The translations under genes and the position numbers were made by a program. The notes beneath the pieces are model-generated. The model searched no databases. It had not been told where the DNA came from and worked only from the letters and a program-made list of their open reading frames with translations. Of a DNA stretch of 20,711 nucleotides, positions 1-7,323 are shown in pieces (the stretch's first letter is position 1; each line of letters opens with the position of its first letter). Source of the stretch: RGIG2206 sp045648425 (lineage in GTDB: Bacteria; Bacillota; Clostridia; Oscillospirales; Acutalibacteraceae); NCBI GenBank assembly GCA_045648425.1, contig JAZRNV010000060.1:1-20711 (forward strand). Reading direction: 5' to 3'.

Positions 1-1
1 T

Positions 2-388
2 GCACGTGTAAAGGTTGTTAAAAACAAGGTTGCACCTCCCTTCAAAACTGCTGAATTTGACATTATGTATGGCAAGGGCATCTCTAAATCAGGTGAAATT
101 GTTGACCTGGCCGTTGATTTTGGCATTATTAAAAAGAGCGGCGCCTGGTTCAGCTATAACGATGAGCGCCTGGCTCAAGGCCGCGATAATGCCAAAAAGG
201 TTATCGAGACCAACAAAGAGCTGGCCGCCGAAATTGAGGCAAAGGTTTTGGCCTGCCTCAAGTCGGATGATTCTGCCGCCGCGGCCGATGATGAGCCCGT
301 AGCCGTCATCCCTGCCGCCGATGTGCCCGAAGCACCCGTGCCCAAGGTAAAATCCAGAGTTAACCTGGATGTGGATGTTGACGACTGA
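2..388 (+). CDS. recA: RecA recombinase, C-terminal part (5' end outside window)
   Basis: This is the C-terminal ~128 residues of RecA, the ATP-dependent strand-exchange protein that also triggers LexA self-cleavage in the SOS response. The readable part begins ARVKVVKNKVAPPF and continues through AEFDIMYGKGIS and the GAWFSYN segment, which are characteristic of the end of the RecA core and its C-terminal domain. The tail is rich in Ala, Pro and acidic residues and ends VDVDD, as expected for the regulatory acidic RecA tail. The ATPase core lies to the left of the window, so promoter and LexA control cannot be seen. The stop codon overlaps the start of recX by one base (TGATG), implying translational coupling. 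Identification is firm; only completeness is missing. Confidence 0.96.
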   Translation, partial: ARVKVVKNKVAPPFKTAEFDIMYGKGISKSGEIVDLAVDFGIIKKSGAWFSYNDERLAQGRDNAKKVIETNKELAAEIEAKVLACLKSDDSAAAADDEPVAVIPAADVPEAPVPKVKSRVNLDVDVDD

Positions 389-1041
389 TGATAATCAAAC
401 GCATTGCCATCAGAAAAGGCAAAATCAACGCCATATTTTTTGATAACTGCACCGCCGTCCTTGGTGAACTGACCGATGACGGCGGATTAATCCTTGACCG
501 AGGTCTGTGCGAAAGCGAAGGGCTCAAGGTGGGGGATGATATAAGCGAAGAAAAGCTGGAGTCGCTGGTGGAGCACTCGGCCTGTCTGAGAGCAAAAAGC
601 CGTGCCGTCTGGCTGCTTGAAAGCCGTGACTATACTCAGCGCGGAATGTATAACAAGCTGCGCCCCCTTTACGGTGAGTACGCTGCTGAATTTGCCGCGT
701 CATACTGCGCCCAAATAGGGCTGATTGATGACGAGCGGTTTGCCGAACGAATGGCATACAGCTTAAGTCAGCGAGGGGTATCCGACCGCGAGGCGGTGCG
801 TCGGCTGATATCTAAAGGAGTCGCCCGTGAGGTGGCCACCGCAGCGGTAGAGGGTGCTCAGTCTGACCCTGCCGCTCAGCTTGAGGATATTATAAGAAAA
901 AAATACGCCCTTCGGCTTGAGTCGGGGGATAAAAAAGAAACCGAGCGTGTTGTTGCCGCCCTTGCTCGAAAGGGCTTTGGCTTTGGCGACATACGCAGAG
1001 CCATCGCAAAATTCAGCGATGCCGAAATATTTGAAAATTAA
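388..1041 (+). CDS. recX: RecX, RecA regulatory protein
   Basis: This 217-residue protein starts on an ATG that overlaps the recA stop. RecX proteins bind RecA filaments and modulate strand exchange and SOS activity. Visible family features are a run of small three-helix repeats: one around residues 65-105 with YTQRGMYNKL, then IDDERFAERM and SLSQRGVSDREAVRRLISKG, and a final repeat with RVVAALARKGFGFGDIRRAI. Length is usual for Firmicutes RecX. An N-terminal ~60-residue extension (MIIKRIAIRKGKINAIF) is typical of clostridial forms. Position directly after recA is the classical arrangement and supports the call. Ten bases separate its stop from the rimO start. Confidence 0.93.
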   Translation: MIIKRIAIRKGKINAIFFDNCTAVLGELTDDGGLILDRGLCESEGLKVGDDISEEKLESLVEHSACLRAKSRAVWLLESRDYTQRGMYNKLRPLYGEYAAEFAASYCAQIGLIDDERFAERMAYSLSQRGVSDREAVRRLISKGVAREVATAAVEGAQSDPAAQLEDIIRKKYALRLESGDKKETERVVAALARKGFGFGDIRRAIAKFSDAEIFEN

Positions 1042-1051
1042 GGGGAAAAAT

Positions 1052-2380
1052 ATGTCCTGCAAGGTTGGAATGATTAGCTTGGGTTGCCCCAAAAACCAGG
1101 TGGATGCCGAGCTTATGCTGGCCCGTCTGCACGAGGGTGGCTACTACATAACAAATGACGAATCAAGCGCCGATGTGGTGGTTATAAACACCTGCGGCTT
1201 TATTGACGATGCAAAAAAAGAGGCCATCGAGAATATACTTGAGATGGGTGCCCTCAAGGCAGAGGGTCGCATCAAAGGTATCGTGGTCACGGGCTGTCTT
1301 GCCCAACGCTTTGGCGAAGAGGTAAAGACCGAGTTGCCCGAAATTGACGTTGTGCTGGGCATAGGTGAAAACTGCGACATCTGCCGAGCCGTTGCCGCCG
1401 CCTACAAGGGTGAGGGCTACTGCAAAATAGGTGACAGCTCATCCCTCTGCTTCGAGGGTGAGCGAGTGTTAACCACTCCCCGATACACCGCCTATTTGCG
1501 TATATCTGACGGCTGCAGCAATCACTGCACCTATTGCACCATTCCCAAAATTCGCGGGCCCTTCCGCTCACGCAAGCAGGAGGATATTGTAGCCGAGGCC
1601 GAAAGACTTGCCAAGCGCGGCGTGAAAGAGCTGGTTATCGTTGCGCAGGATACCACCCGTTACGGTGAAGACATATACGGTGAGCTGCGCCTGCCCCGTC
1701 TGCTTGACTCCCTTTGCGAAATTGAGGGCATCCGCTGGATTCGTATGCTTTACACCTATCCCGACCTTATTACCGACCAACTGCTTGAAACAATGGCCCG
1801 TCAGGACAAGGTGCTCAACTATCTTGACATTCCCCTGCAGCACTGCAACAAGGATGTTTTGAAGCTGATGAACCGCAAGGGCGACCGCGACAGCTTGACG
1901 GCGCTGATTAAAAAAATCCGAGCCAAGCTGCCCGACGTGACCCTTCGCACCACCTTTATAACAGGGTTCCCCGGGGAAAGCGAAGAGCAGTTTACCGAGC
2001 TTTGCGAATTTGTTAAAGAAATCGGCTTTGACCGATTGGGCTGCTTCCCCTACTCCGCCGAGGAGGGCACCCCCGCTGCCCGATTGCCCCACCAGCTTGA
2101 GGATGAAATCAAACAGCGCCGAGCCGAAATTATTATGGATATTCAGTCTCGCACCGTTGAGCAAAACAACGAGAAAAAGCTGGGCACCCTTCAGGAGGTG
2201 CTGGTTGAGGGCTATGATGACTACATCAAGTGCTATTTTGGCCGCACCGTAGCCGACGCCCCCGAAATTGATGCAAAGGTGTTTTTCTGCACCGACGGAG
2301 TCGGCCTTGCTGACGGAGACATAGTCACCGTCGAAATAACCGACACCATCGAATATGACCTTTTAGGAGCAATGATATGA
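1052..2380 (+). CDS. rimO: Ribosomal protein uS12 methylthiotransferase RimO
   Basis: A 442-residue radical-SAM enzyme that adds a methylthio group to the conserved aspartate of ribosomal protein S12. The N-terminal UPF0004 domain has the three cysteines that hold the auxiliary 4Fe-4S cluster (C12 in SLGCPKNQ, C48 in NTCGF, C82 in TGCLAQ). The radical-SAM triad is C155-C159-C162 in DGCSNHCTYCTIPKIRG; this signature separates RimO from the tRNA enzyme MiaB. A C-terminal TRAM domain (about 375-442) follows. An in-frame upstream start at 917 exists, but ATG 1052 is chosen because it follows AGGGGAAAA closely and gives the normal N terminus. The stop overlaps the pgsA start (ATGA). Cytosolic, co-transcribed with recA-recX. 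Confidence 0.95.
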   Translation: MSCKVGMISLGCPKNQVDAELMLARLHEGGYYITNDESSADVVVINTCGFIDDAKKEAIENILEMGALKAEGRIKGIVVTGCLAQRFGEEVKTELPEIDVVLGIGENCDICRAVAAAYKGEGYCKIGDSSSLCFEGERVLTTPRYTAYLRISDGCSNHCTYCTIPKIRGPFRSRKQEDIVAEAERLAKRGVKELVIVAQDTTRYGEDIYGELRLPRLLDSLCEIEGIRWIRMLYTYPDLITDQLLETMARQDKVLNYLDIPLQHCNKDVLKLMNRKGDRDSLTALIKKIRAKLPDVTLRTTFITGFPGESEEQFTELCEFVKEIGFDRLGCFPYSAEEGTPAARLPHQLEDEIKQRRAEIIMDIQSRTVEQNNEKKLGTLQEVLVEGYDDYIKCYFGRTVADAPEIDAKVFFCTDGVGLADGDIVTVEITDTIEYDLLGAMI

Positions 2381-2979
2381 ACCTACCCAACAAATTGACG
2401 GTTTTGCGTATAATTTTAGTGCCTGTTTTTCTTGTGCTTTTAATGTGGAATTTTCCTCATCACTATCTGGCGGCCCTCGCCGTGTTCGGCATCGCCTCCT
2501 TCACCGATATGCTGGACGGCAAAATTGCACGCAAGCACAATCTCATCACCGATTTAGGTAAGTTTCTTGACCCTCTTGCCGACAAAATGCTCACCACCGC
2601 GGCCTTCTTGGGCTTTATGGCCTGCTCTGTCGGCAGCCGTTTTGACGGCGGTATGCTGCAAATGCTTATGTGGGTCAACTTTATTGTGCTGACCCGAGAG
2701 TTTATGGTTACCTCTGTTCGCCTTATGGCGGCAGGAGGCGGCACCGTCGTGGCAGCCAACATCTACGGCAAGCTTAAAACGGTTTTTCAGATTATTGCCA
2801 TTCTTGCCACGCTGACCTTTGAGTGGATTATCGGCCTTGAACTCAGCTTTTTGCCCGATACTCTGTGCAACATAATGGTTGTCGTTTACACCGTGTTTAT
2901 CTGGCTTTCAACGGTTATGGCCGTCATTTCGGGCATAATTTATCTGTGGCAAAACCGTAAATTCTTTAAAACAAAATAA
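2377..2979 (+). CDS. pgsA: CDP-diacylglycerol-glycerol-3-phosphate 3-phosphatidyltransferase
   Basis: A 200-residue membrane protein making phosphatidylglycerophosphate from CDP-diacylglycerol and glycerol-3-phosphate, the committed step to phosphatidylglycerol. The complete CDP-alcohol phosphotransferase signature is present: D44xxD47G48xxA51R52, then G61, D65 and D69. These aspartates bind metal and carry out catalysis. Several hydrophobic spans are evident (about 8-24, 30-42, 75-90, 128-150 and 166-190). The start overlaps the rimO stop by four bases (ATGA). In other Firmicutes pgsA is often linked to recA, usually upstream of it; here the order is recA-recX-rimO-pgsA. No terminator separates it from the T-box promoter 5 bp downstream. 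Confidence 0.94.
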   Translation: MNLPNKLTVLRIILVPVFLVLLMWNFPHHYLAALAVFGIASFTDMLDGKIARKHNLITDLGKFLDPLADKMLTTAAFLGFMACSVGSRFDGGMLQMLMWVNFIVLTREFMVTSVRLMAAGGGTVVAANIYGKLKTVFQIIAILATLTFEWIIGLELSFLPDTLCNIMVVVYTVFIWLSTVMAVISGIIYLWQNRKFFKTK

Positions 2980-2983
2980 GGGG

Positions 2984-3012
2984 TTTACATTTTGCCCTTT
3001 TGCGTATATAAT
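2984..3012 (+). promoter_or_regulatory. Sigma-A promoter of the T-box/cysE-cysS transcript
   Basis: TTTACA at 2984-2989 and TATAAT at 3007-3012 with an exact 17-bp spacer give a near-consensus promoter. Transcription would start near 3019, just before the T-box leader. It lies immediately after the pgsA stop, so some read-through from the recA operon is also possible. Confidence 0.8.
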
Positions 3013-3018
3013 ATTATA

Positions 3019-3268
3019 AACAAGCGTTTATCGGGATTAGTATCCAACCGTCAAAGCGGCAGAGATTGGGCCTCATCGGCTGAAAGGGCCCATCGTAATT
3101 GGGGTTGGTGAATGCACCCGTCAGCTCACGGAAGGAACTGCCCTTGGGCACAGTAAAATCCGTGCGGCCAGCCCCGTTATCGGCTTCTGAGTTATCAAGT
3201 TCGGAGTGGAACCGCGGCTTTAACAGGCCGCCTCCGTCGTTTGCAATTTGTGCAAACGGCGGTTTTTT
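3019..3268 (+). promoter_or_regulatory. T-box leader (tRNA-Cys sensing) upstream of cysE-cysS
   Basis: A full T-box riboswitch. The T-box sequence GGAGTGGAACCGCGG is at 3203-3217. The antiterminator can be drawn exactly: CGGAG (3202-3206) pairs with CTCCG (3232-3236), the TGGAACC bulge offers the bases that contact the tRNA acceptor end, and GCGGC (3214-3218) pairs with GCCGC (3227-3231). The competing terminator uses 3234-3262, so the two structures exclude each other. The likely specifier codon is TGC (Cys) at 3113-3115 in the context GGTGAATGCACC, with a purine after it, matching cysteine genes downstream. Uncharged tRNA-Cys should stabilise the antiterminator and permit cysE-cysS transcription. 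The exact 5' end is inferred from the promoter. Confidence 0.93.
3234..3268 (+). terminator. T-box attenuator terminator
   Basis: A 12-bp stem (3234-3245 with 3251-3262, one G-U pair) is followed by six T residues. It shares bases 3234-3236 with the 3' arm of the antiterminator, the expected switch arrangement. Confidence 0.92.
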
Positions 3269-3294
3269 GTTTTATCTCTAAAAAGGAGCTTTAT

Positions 3295-3927
3295 ATGTTC
3301 AAACGACTTAAAGAGGATATTCAAACCGTTCGCGACCGCGACCCTGCCGCTCGCTCGGTTATTGAAATATTGCTGTGCTACCCGGGCATTAAAGCCGTGC
3401 GTATGCACCGCCGTGCCCATTGGTTTTACAAGCACGGCCACAAGCTTATCGCCCGTATGATTTCACAGCGCTGCTCTCGCCGCTTCGGTATCGAAATACA
3501 TCCCGGTGCCACCATCGGCCGCCGTCTGTTTATCGACCACGGCACGGGAGTGGTTATCGGTGAAACAGCCGAAATAGGTGACGACGTAACCATCTACCAG
3601 GGTGTTACCTTGGGCGGCACAGGTAAGGATGTAGGCAAACGCCATCCCACCATTGGCAACAACGTGCTTATCGGCTCGGGCGCCAAGGTGCTGGGACCCT
3701 TCCGCGTGGGAGACAACTCCCGTGTGGCTTCAGGTGCAGTGGTGCTCAGCGAGGTGCCCGATAACTGCACCGCCGTGGGTGTGCCTGCCCGAATTGTTAA
3801 AAAAGACGGCGTGCGAATTGGCCTTTTAGACCAGATTCATTTTACCGACCCTGTAGCTCAAGAGCTTAACCGACTGCAAAACGAAATAAACGAGCTTCGA
3901 GCCATCATCAACAAAGAAAACAATTAA
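3295..3927 (+). CDS. cysE: Serine O-acetyltransferase
   Basis: A 210-residue enzyme that acetylates L-serine with acetyl-CoA to O-acetylserine, the precursor of cysteine. The C-terminal half is a left-handed beta-helix of hexapeptide repeats (IHPGATIG, VVIGETAEIG, VTIYQGVTLGGTG). The catalytic Asp-His is in IDHGTG (D81, H82). It is the short Gram-positive form with a reduced N-terminal helical domain. The start at 3295 is chosen over an in-frame ATG at 3241 because AAGGAGC sits 6 bp before it and 3241 lies inside the T-box terminator. The downstream neighbour is cysS, 19 bp away, under the same T-box. No cysK is seen in the window. Confidence 0.95.
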   Translation: MFKRLKEDIQTVRDRDPAARSVIEILLCYPGIKAVRMHRRAHWFYKHGHKLIARMISQRCSRRFGIEIHPGATIGRRLFIDHGTGVVIGETAEIGDDVTIYQGVTLGGTGKDVGKRHPTIGNNVLIGSGAKVLGPFRVGDNSRVASGAVVLSEVPDNCTAVGVPARIVKKDGVRIGLLDQIHFTDPVAQELNRLQNEINELRAIINKENN

Positions 3928-3946
3928 CCAAAAGAGGGATTTTATT

Positions 3947-5326
3947 ATGAAGATTTTTAACACCTTAACCCGTCAAAAAGAAGAATTTGTCACCGTAAAA
4001 GAGGGCAAAGCAGGCATATACGCCTGCGGTCCCACAGTTTACAACTTTATTCACATCGGCAACGCCCGCCCCCTGTGCGTTTTTGACGTGCTTCGCCGCT
4101 ATCTTGAATGGCGGGGTATGGAGGTAAATTTCGTTCAAAACTTTACCGACATTGACGACAAGCTGATTAAAAAAGCCAATGAAGAGGGCATCACCGTGCC
4201 CGAGGTAGCCGAGCGCTACATCGCCGAGTTTTGGACCGATGTTAAGGGCATGAACATTCGACCTGCCACCACCCATCCCCGCGCTACCGAAAATATTGAC
4301 GAGATTATCGCTCTCATCAGTTCGCTCATTGAAAAGGGCTACGCTTACCCCTCAGGTGGTGACGTTTACTTCCGCACCCTCAAATTTGATGAGTACGGCA
4401 AGCTCTCTCATCAGCCCCTTGAGGATTTGGAGGCAGGCGCCCGCATTGACGTAACCGAGGTTAAGGAGCATCCTATGGACTTTGCCCTCTGGAAGGGCGT
4501 TAAGCCCGGCGAGCCCTTCTGGCCCTCCCCCTGGGGCAACGGTCGACCCGGTTGGCACATTGAATGCTCCGCAATGAGCCAAAAGTATATCGGTGACACC
4601 CTCGACATCCATTGCGGCGGTCAAGACCTTATCTTCCCTCACCACGAAAACGAAATTGCCCAGTCTGAATGCGCCTGTGGCAAGCCCTCTGCAAACTATT
4701 GGATGCACAACGGCTATATTAACGTGGACAACCGCAAGATGAGCAAGTCCCTGGGCAACTTCTTCACCGTGCGCGAGGTGGCTGAAAAGTATGGCTACGA
4801 GCCCATCAGATATTTGATGATTTCTTCTCATTATCGCAGCCCCATTAACTACTCGGTTGATATTCTTGAACAAAGCAAAAATGCTCTTGCCCGTCTTTAT
4901 ACCTGCCGCGAAAACCTTGTTTTCCGCCTTGAAAGTGCCGAAAGTGGCGATTTAACCGCCGACTTTGGCAAGTTTAAGGATGAGTTTATCACCGCTATGG
5001 AGGATGACCTTAACACCGCCGACGCCATTGCCGCCCTCTTTAACCTTGCCAAAGAGATTAACATTATGCTTGGCGGCACCCCCTCGAAGGAGGATTGCTC
5101 CGCCGCTTTAGCCCTCTTTGACGAGCTGTGCCAGGTGCTTGGTCTGGTTTATAATATTGACAAAGGCAACGATATTGACAACGAGATTGAAGAGCTTATT
5201 GCTCAGCGCACCGCCGCCCGTAAGGCAAAGAATTTTGCCGAAGCCGACCGCATACGCGATCAGCTGAAGGATATGGGCATCGTTTTGGAGGATACCCCCC
5301 AAGGCGTTAAGTGGAGCAGAATGTAA
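3947..5326 (+). CDS. cysS: Cysteinyl-tRNA synthetase
   Basis: A 459-residue class I synthetase that charges tRNA-Cys. The HIGH-type signature is HIGN at residues 36-39, preceded by the zinc ligand C27 in YACGPTVYN. Further zinc-site segments are WHIECSAMS and FPHHENEIAQSE. The second signature KMSKS is at 264-268. The C-terminal DALR region and anticodon-binding tail end in the usual QRTAARKAKNFAEADRIRD segment. Length is normal. AAGAGGG lies 8 bp before the start. It shares the T-box control with cysE, so cysteine supply and charging respond together to uncharged tRNA-Cys. Confidence 0.97.
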   Translation: MKIFNTLTRQKEEFVTVKEGKAGIYACGPTVYNFIHIGNARPLCVFDVLRRYLEWRGMEVNFVQNFTDIDDKLIKKANEEGITVPEVAERYIAEFWTDVKGMNIRPATTHPRATENIDEIIALISSLIEKGYAYPSGGDVYFRTLKFDEYGKLSHQPLEDLEAGARIDVTEVKEHPMDFALWKGVKPGEPFWPSPWGNGRPGWHIECSAMSQKYIGDTLDIHCGGQDLIFPHHENEIAQSECACGKPSANYWMHNGYINVDNRKMSKSLGNFFTVREVAEKYGYEPIRYLMISSHYRSPINYSVDILEQSKNALARLYTCRENLVFRLESAESGDLTADFGKFKDEFITAMEDDLNTADAIAALFNLAKEINIMLGGTPSKEDCSAALALFDELCQVLGLVYNIDKGNDIDNEIEELIAQRTAARKAKNFAEADRIRDQLKDMGIVLEDTPQGVKWSRM

Positions 5327-5362
5327 CGAATTGCCCGCTGGCATAGAGCCGTCAAATCATAA

Positions 5363-5394
5363 AAAAGACTCGGGAAATCCCGAGTCTTTTTATT
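5363..5394. terminator. Bidirectional terminator between cysS and the RAYT gene
   Basis: AAAAGACTCGGG and CCCGAGTCTTTT form a perfect 12-bp stem around an AAAT loop. T-rich tails occur in both directions, so it can end cysS on the plus strand and the converging transposase-like gene on the minus strand, whose stop is at 5390-5392. Confidence 0.9.
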
Positions 5395-5878
5395 TTGTAT
5401 AGAAGCAATCGTTTTGCCATTTTGATGGATTGGTGTCGATATAATTCCAGATTTGCAGATAATCCTCATAGCTACGGATTATGTGGTCGTGAAAGGAACG
5501 CTGAAAAATATTTCGCCCCACCGCTTTATTTACGAACCGTTTTAAGGTTGAAACCGCGTGTGAAATTATGCTGTTCGTAGGGGACGGCGCCTTCGACGTC
5601 CCGTTGTTTTCAACGGCAATAATTAAGTGAATGTGGTTAGGCATAATGACAAATTTGTCAATTGTGATTTGGGGTATGTTGTTTGATGATAAAATATATT
5701 TTTCAACAACTTTTCCCTCGGTTGATAAATGAGTTTTCGGGACGTCGTGGGCGCCGTCCCCTACAACTTGACCTAAAATGCAGTCTTTATTATGGGTGCA
5801 AATCGTAATAAAATAGTACCCGTTACTGTTGTAATCAAAGGTTTTCAGCCGCGTGGGTTTGCGTTGGGGTAATTCCAT
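5390..5878 (-). CDS. REP-associated tyrosine transposase-like protein (RAYT, Y1 family)
   Basis: A 162-residue single-strand HUH endonuclease of the Y1_Tnp fold. The metal-binding HUH motif is HIH at 82-84 in MPNHIHLII. The probable catalytic tyrosine is Y146 in WNYIDTNPSKW. The start MELPQRKPTRL matches the usual RAYT N terminus and GGTGA stands 5 bp before it; the reading frame is open to 5923, but those upstream starts lack a ribosome site. RAYTs are domesticated relatives of IS200/IS605 transposases that act on REP palindromes. No IS ends or tnpB partner are seen. Two inverted copies of a 27-bp repeat lie inside the coding region and encode residues about 38-47 and 93-102, both apparently surface insertions. 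Identification of the family is firm; present activity is inference. Confidence 0.88.
   Translation of the reverse strand: MELPQRKPTRLKTFDYNSNGYYFITICTHNKDCILGQVVGDGAHDVPKTHLSTEGKVVEKYILSSNNIPQITIDKFVIMPNHIHLIIAVENNGTSKAPSPTNSIISHAVSTLKRFVNKAVGRNIFQRSFHDHIIRSYEDYLQIWNYIDTNPSKWQNDCFYTK
5577..5603 (+). repeat. REP-like repeat copy A inside the RAYT gene
   Basis: A GC-rich 27-bp unit beginning GTAGGGGACGGCGCC and ending GACGTCCCG. It matches the reverse complement of copy B at 25 of 27 positions. Each copy has its own short palindrome (GGGACG ... CGTCCC). On the RAYT coding strand it reads through without a stop as GTSKAPSPT. Confidence 0.8.
5738..5764 (-). repeat. REP-like repeat copy B inside the RAYT gene (inverted)
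   Basis: Inverted partner of copy A, with 134 bp between the two. It differs only at two central positions (CA for TT). On the RAYT coding strand it encodes VVGDGAHDVP. The two copies could pair as a long hairpin in single-stranded DNA or in the mRNA. Confidence 0.8.
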
Positions 5879-5924
5879 ATTCATCACCAAAAAGATTATA
5901 GCATACGATTTTACCAAACACAAT

Positions 5925-5954
5925 AAAAAGGAGTGGTTTAGACCACTCCTTTTT
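5925..5954. terminator. Bidirectional terminator downstream of the aroF region
   Basis: A perfect 13-bp stem (AAAAAGGAGTGGT with ACCACTCCTTTTT) closes on a four-base loop, with T-runs on either strand. It lies directly after the SHOCT remnant and would end the minus-strand aroF transcript before the RAYT gene. Confidence 0.9.
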
Positions 5955-5959
5955 ATTTA

Positions 5960-6202
5960 TTACAGGCCTAACAACTGCTTTTTCTTTGCGTCAAATTCCT
6001 CTTGGGTAATTACGCCGCTGTCGAGCAGATCCTTAAACTTTTTAAGTTCATCGGCTGCTGACGGTGCAGGTGTGCTTTGTGCTTGAGGTTGCGAAGCTGT
6101 TGCTGCTTCCTCTTCGGTTATATCTGCAACATCAACCGAGTTGCACTTGGGACACTTATCGTAGTCAACGATTTGGCTCTTGTTATCGTTGGCGTTGCCT
6201 GA
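5960..6202 (-). pseudogene. 5'-truncated remnant of a SHOCT-domain / Cys-knuckle protein
   Basis: The minus strand encodes about 80 residues that look like a real protein end: a CPKC knuckle (YDKCPKCNSVD), a Glu/Ala/Gln/Pro-rich linker, and a C-terminal SHOCT-like helix pair (DELKKFKDLLDSGVITQEEF ... KKKQLLGL). SHOCT domains are short C-terminal oligomerisation modules of otherwise variable proteins. No ATG, GTG or TTG lies in this frame; reading upstream, the frame meets the aroF stop codon at 6203-6205 directly. The likely history is a deletion that removed the promoter and N-terminal part and joined the rest to the aroF 3' end. Alternatives are start on a rare codon such as ATC or ATA, or an assembly error. 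Its own terminator follows, so it may survive as part of the aroF mRNA. Confidence 0.6.
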
Positions 6203-7210
6203 TTATATTTTTCCTTCAAATTGGCAAAGGTGCTTTACGGATGCCATCAATCCCTCAAAGGTATCGGGGGTAATGGATTGTGTGCCGTCACACAAGGCGC
6301 AGGCAGGATTGTTATGCACCTCTATCATCAATCCGTCGGCTCCGCTTACCACCGCGGCCTTGGCCATGGGTGCCACCAAAGCGGCCATTCCCGTTGCGTG
6401 GCTGGGGTCAACCACAACAGGCAGGTGAGTCTTGGCCTTCAGCACGGGCACACAAGACAAATCCAAGGTGTTTCGGGTAGCGCTTTCAAAGGTGCGAATT
6501 CCTCTTTCGCACAAAATGATTTTTTCATTGCCGCCGGCGGCTATATATTCAGCGCTCATCAGCAAATCCTGCACGGTGCTGGAAGCCCCTCTTTTCAGCA
6601 GGATGGGCTTGTCGCATTTGCCCAGCTCCCACAGCATATCAAAGTTTTGCATATTTCGAGCGCCCACCTGAATTATATCCACATCGTTGAACAGGTCAAT
6701 GTTGGTAAGGGACGTAAGCTCGGTAACTATGGGCAGACCCGTCTCTTTTTTTGCCTCTAACAGCAGACGCAGACCCTCGGCCTTAAGTCCTCTGAATGCA
6801 TAGGGAGAGGTGCGGGGCTTAAAAGCACCACCGCGCAAAAACTTGGCGCCTGCCGCCTTTACGCGGTGAGCAACCTCAATAAGCTGCTCTTCACTTTCAA
6901 CCGAGCAGGGGCCTGCAATAACGCCAAAATGCTTGCCGCCCAAAAGGGCATCCCCAACACCGATTTCGCTGTCTGCGGTGTGAAACTTGCGGTTTACCAG
7001 CTTGTAGGGCTCGCTGACGCGGCGTACCGCCTCAACAATCTCGTTTTGCTCAAGCAGCTCTATATCCAGCTTGCTGGTATCGCCCACAAGGCCAAAAACA
7101 GTGGTATCACTACCTACGATGGTATGCACCTCTACTCCGTGAGCGTGCACATTGGCCATCAAGCGTTCTATGCTGTCTTTGGGCGCGCCGTTTTTAAGAA
7201 TAACGATCAT
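6203..7210 (-). CDS. aroF: 3-deoxy-7-phosphoheptulonate (DAHP) synthase
   Basis: A 335-residue type I-beta DAHP synthase, joining phosphoenolpyruvate and erythrose-4-phosphate in the first step of the shikimate pathway. Residues 1-70 form the ferredoxin-like (ACT-like) regulatory domain seen in the Thermotoga-type enzyme (MIVILKNGAPKDSIERL, HTIVGSDTTVFGLVGD). The catalytic barrel follows with IAGPCSVES, KFLRGGAFKPRTSPYAF, LLKRGASSTVQD, VVDPSHATG and EVHNNPACALCDG, which carry the metal- and substrate-binding residues. The N-terminal domain suggests feedback inhibition by an aromatic amino acid, not testable here. It stands alone behind its own promoter; no other aromatic pathway gene is nearby. 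A weak AAGG ribosome site lies unusually far (about 13 bp) before the ATG. Confidence 0.94.
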   Translation of the reverse strand: MIVILKNGAPKDSIERLMANVHAHGVEVHTIVGSDTTVFGLVGDTSKLDIELLEQNEIVEAVRRVSEPYKLVNRKFHTADSEIGVGDALLGGKHFGVIAGPCSVESEEQLIEVAHRVKAAGAKFLRGGAFKPRTSPYAFRGLKAEGLRLLLEAKKETGLPIVTELTSLTNIDLFNDVDIIQVGARNMQNFDMLWELGKCDKPILLKRGASSTVQDLLMSAEYIAAGGNEKIILCERGIRTFESATRNTLDLSCVPVLKAKTHLPVVVDPSHATGMAALVAPMAKAAVVSGADGLMIEVHNNPACALCDGTQSITPDTFEGLMASVKHLCQFEGKI

Positions 7211-7243
7211 TTTAGGTCACTTACCTTTAAAAAATATAACTAA

Positions 7244-7272
7244 ATAATACTCCTGTTTTTTTCTCTTGTCAA
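7244..7272 (-). promoter_or_regulatory. Sigma-A promoter of aroF
   Basis: On the minus strand TTGACA (7272-7267) and TATTAT (7249-7244) are separated by 17 bp. Expected start near 7237 gives a leader of about 27 nt, too short for an attenuator. Confidence 0.8.
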
Positions 7273-7282
7273 TATAAAAGAT

Positions 7283-7312
7283 ATGGTGCAAAGGGGTTAT
7301 CCTCTGCACCAT
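7283..7312 (-). terminator. Probable terminator of the adhE-kinase transcript
   Basis: ATGGTGCA (7283-7290) pairs perfectly with TGCACCAT (7305-7312), and inner GGG/CC pairs extend the stem. The T-rich tail (ATCTTTTAT on the minus strand) is weak, so efficiency is uncertain. It sits 11 bp after the kinase stop and just upstream of the aroF promoter. Confidence 0.6.
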
Positions 7313-7323
7313 TTTATCAAAGC

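Noticed and set aside
917..1051. Upstream in-frame start that would lengthen RimO by 45 residues
   Set aside because: It would overlap recX and the extra residues are not part of the family; the ATG at 1052 has a fitting ribosome site.
5390..5954. Complete IS200/IS605 insertion sequence
   Set aside because: The transposase-like protein is RAYT-type. No tnpB and no IS-end hairpins flank it; the two nearby hairpins have T-runs and are better explained as terminators.
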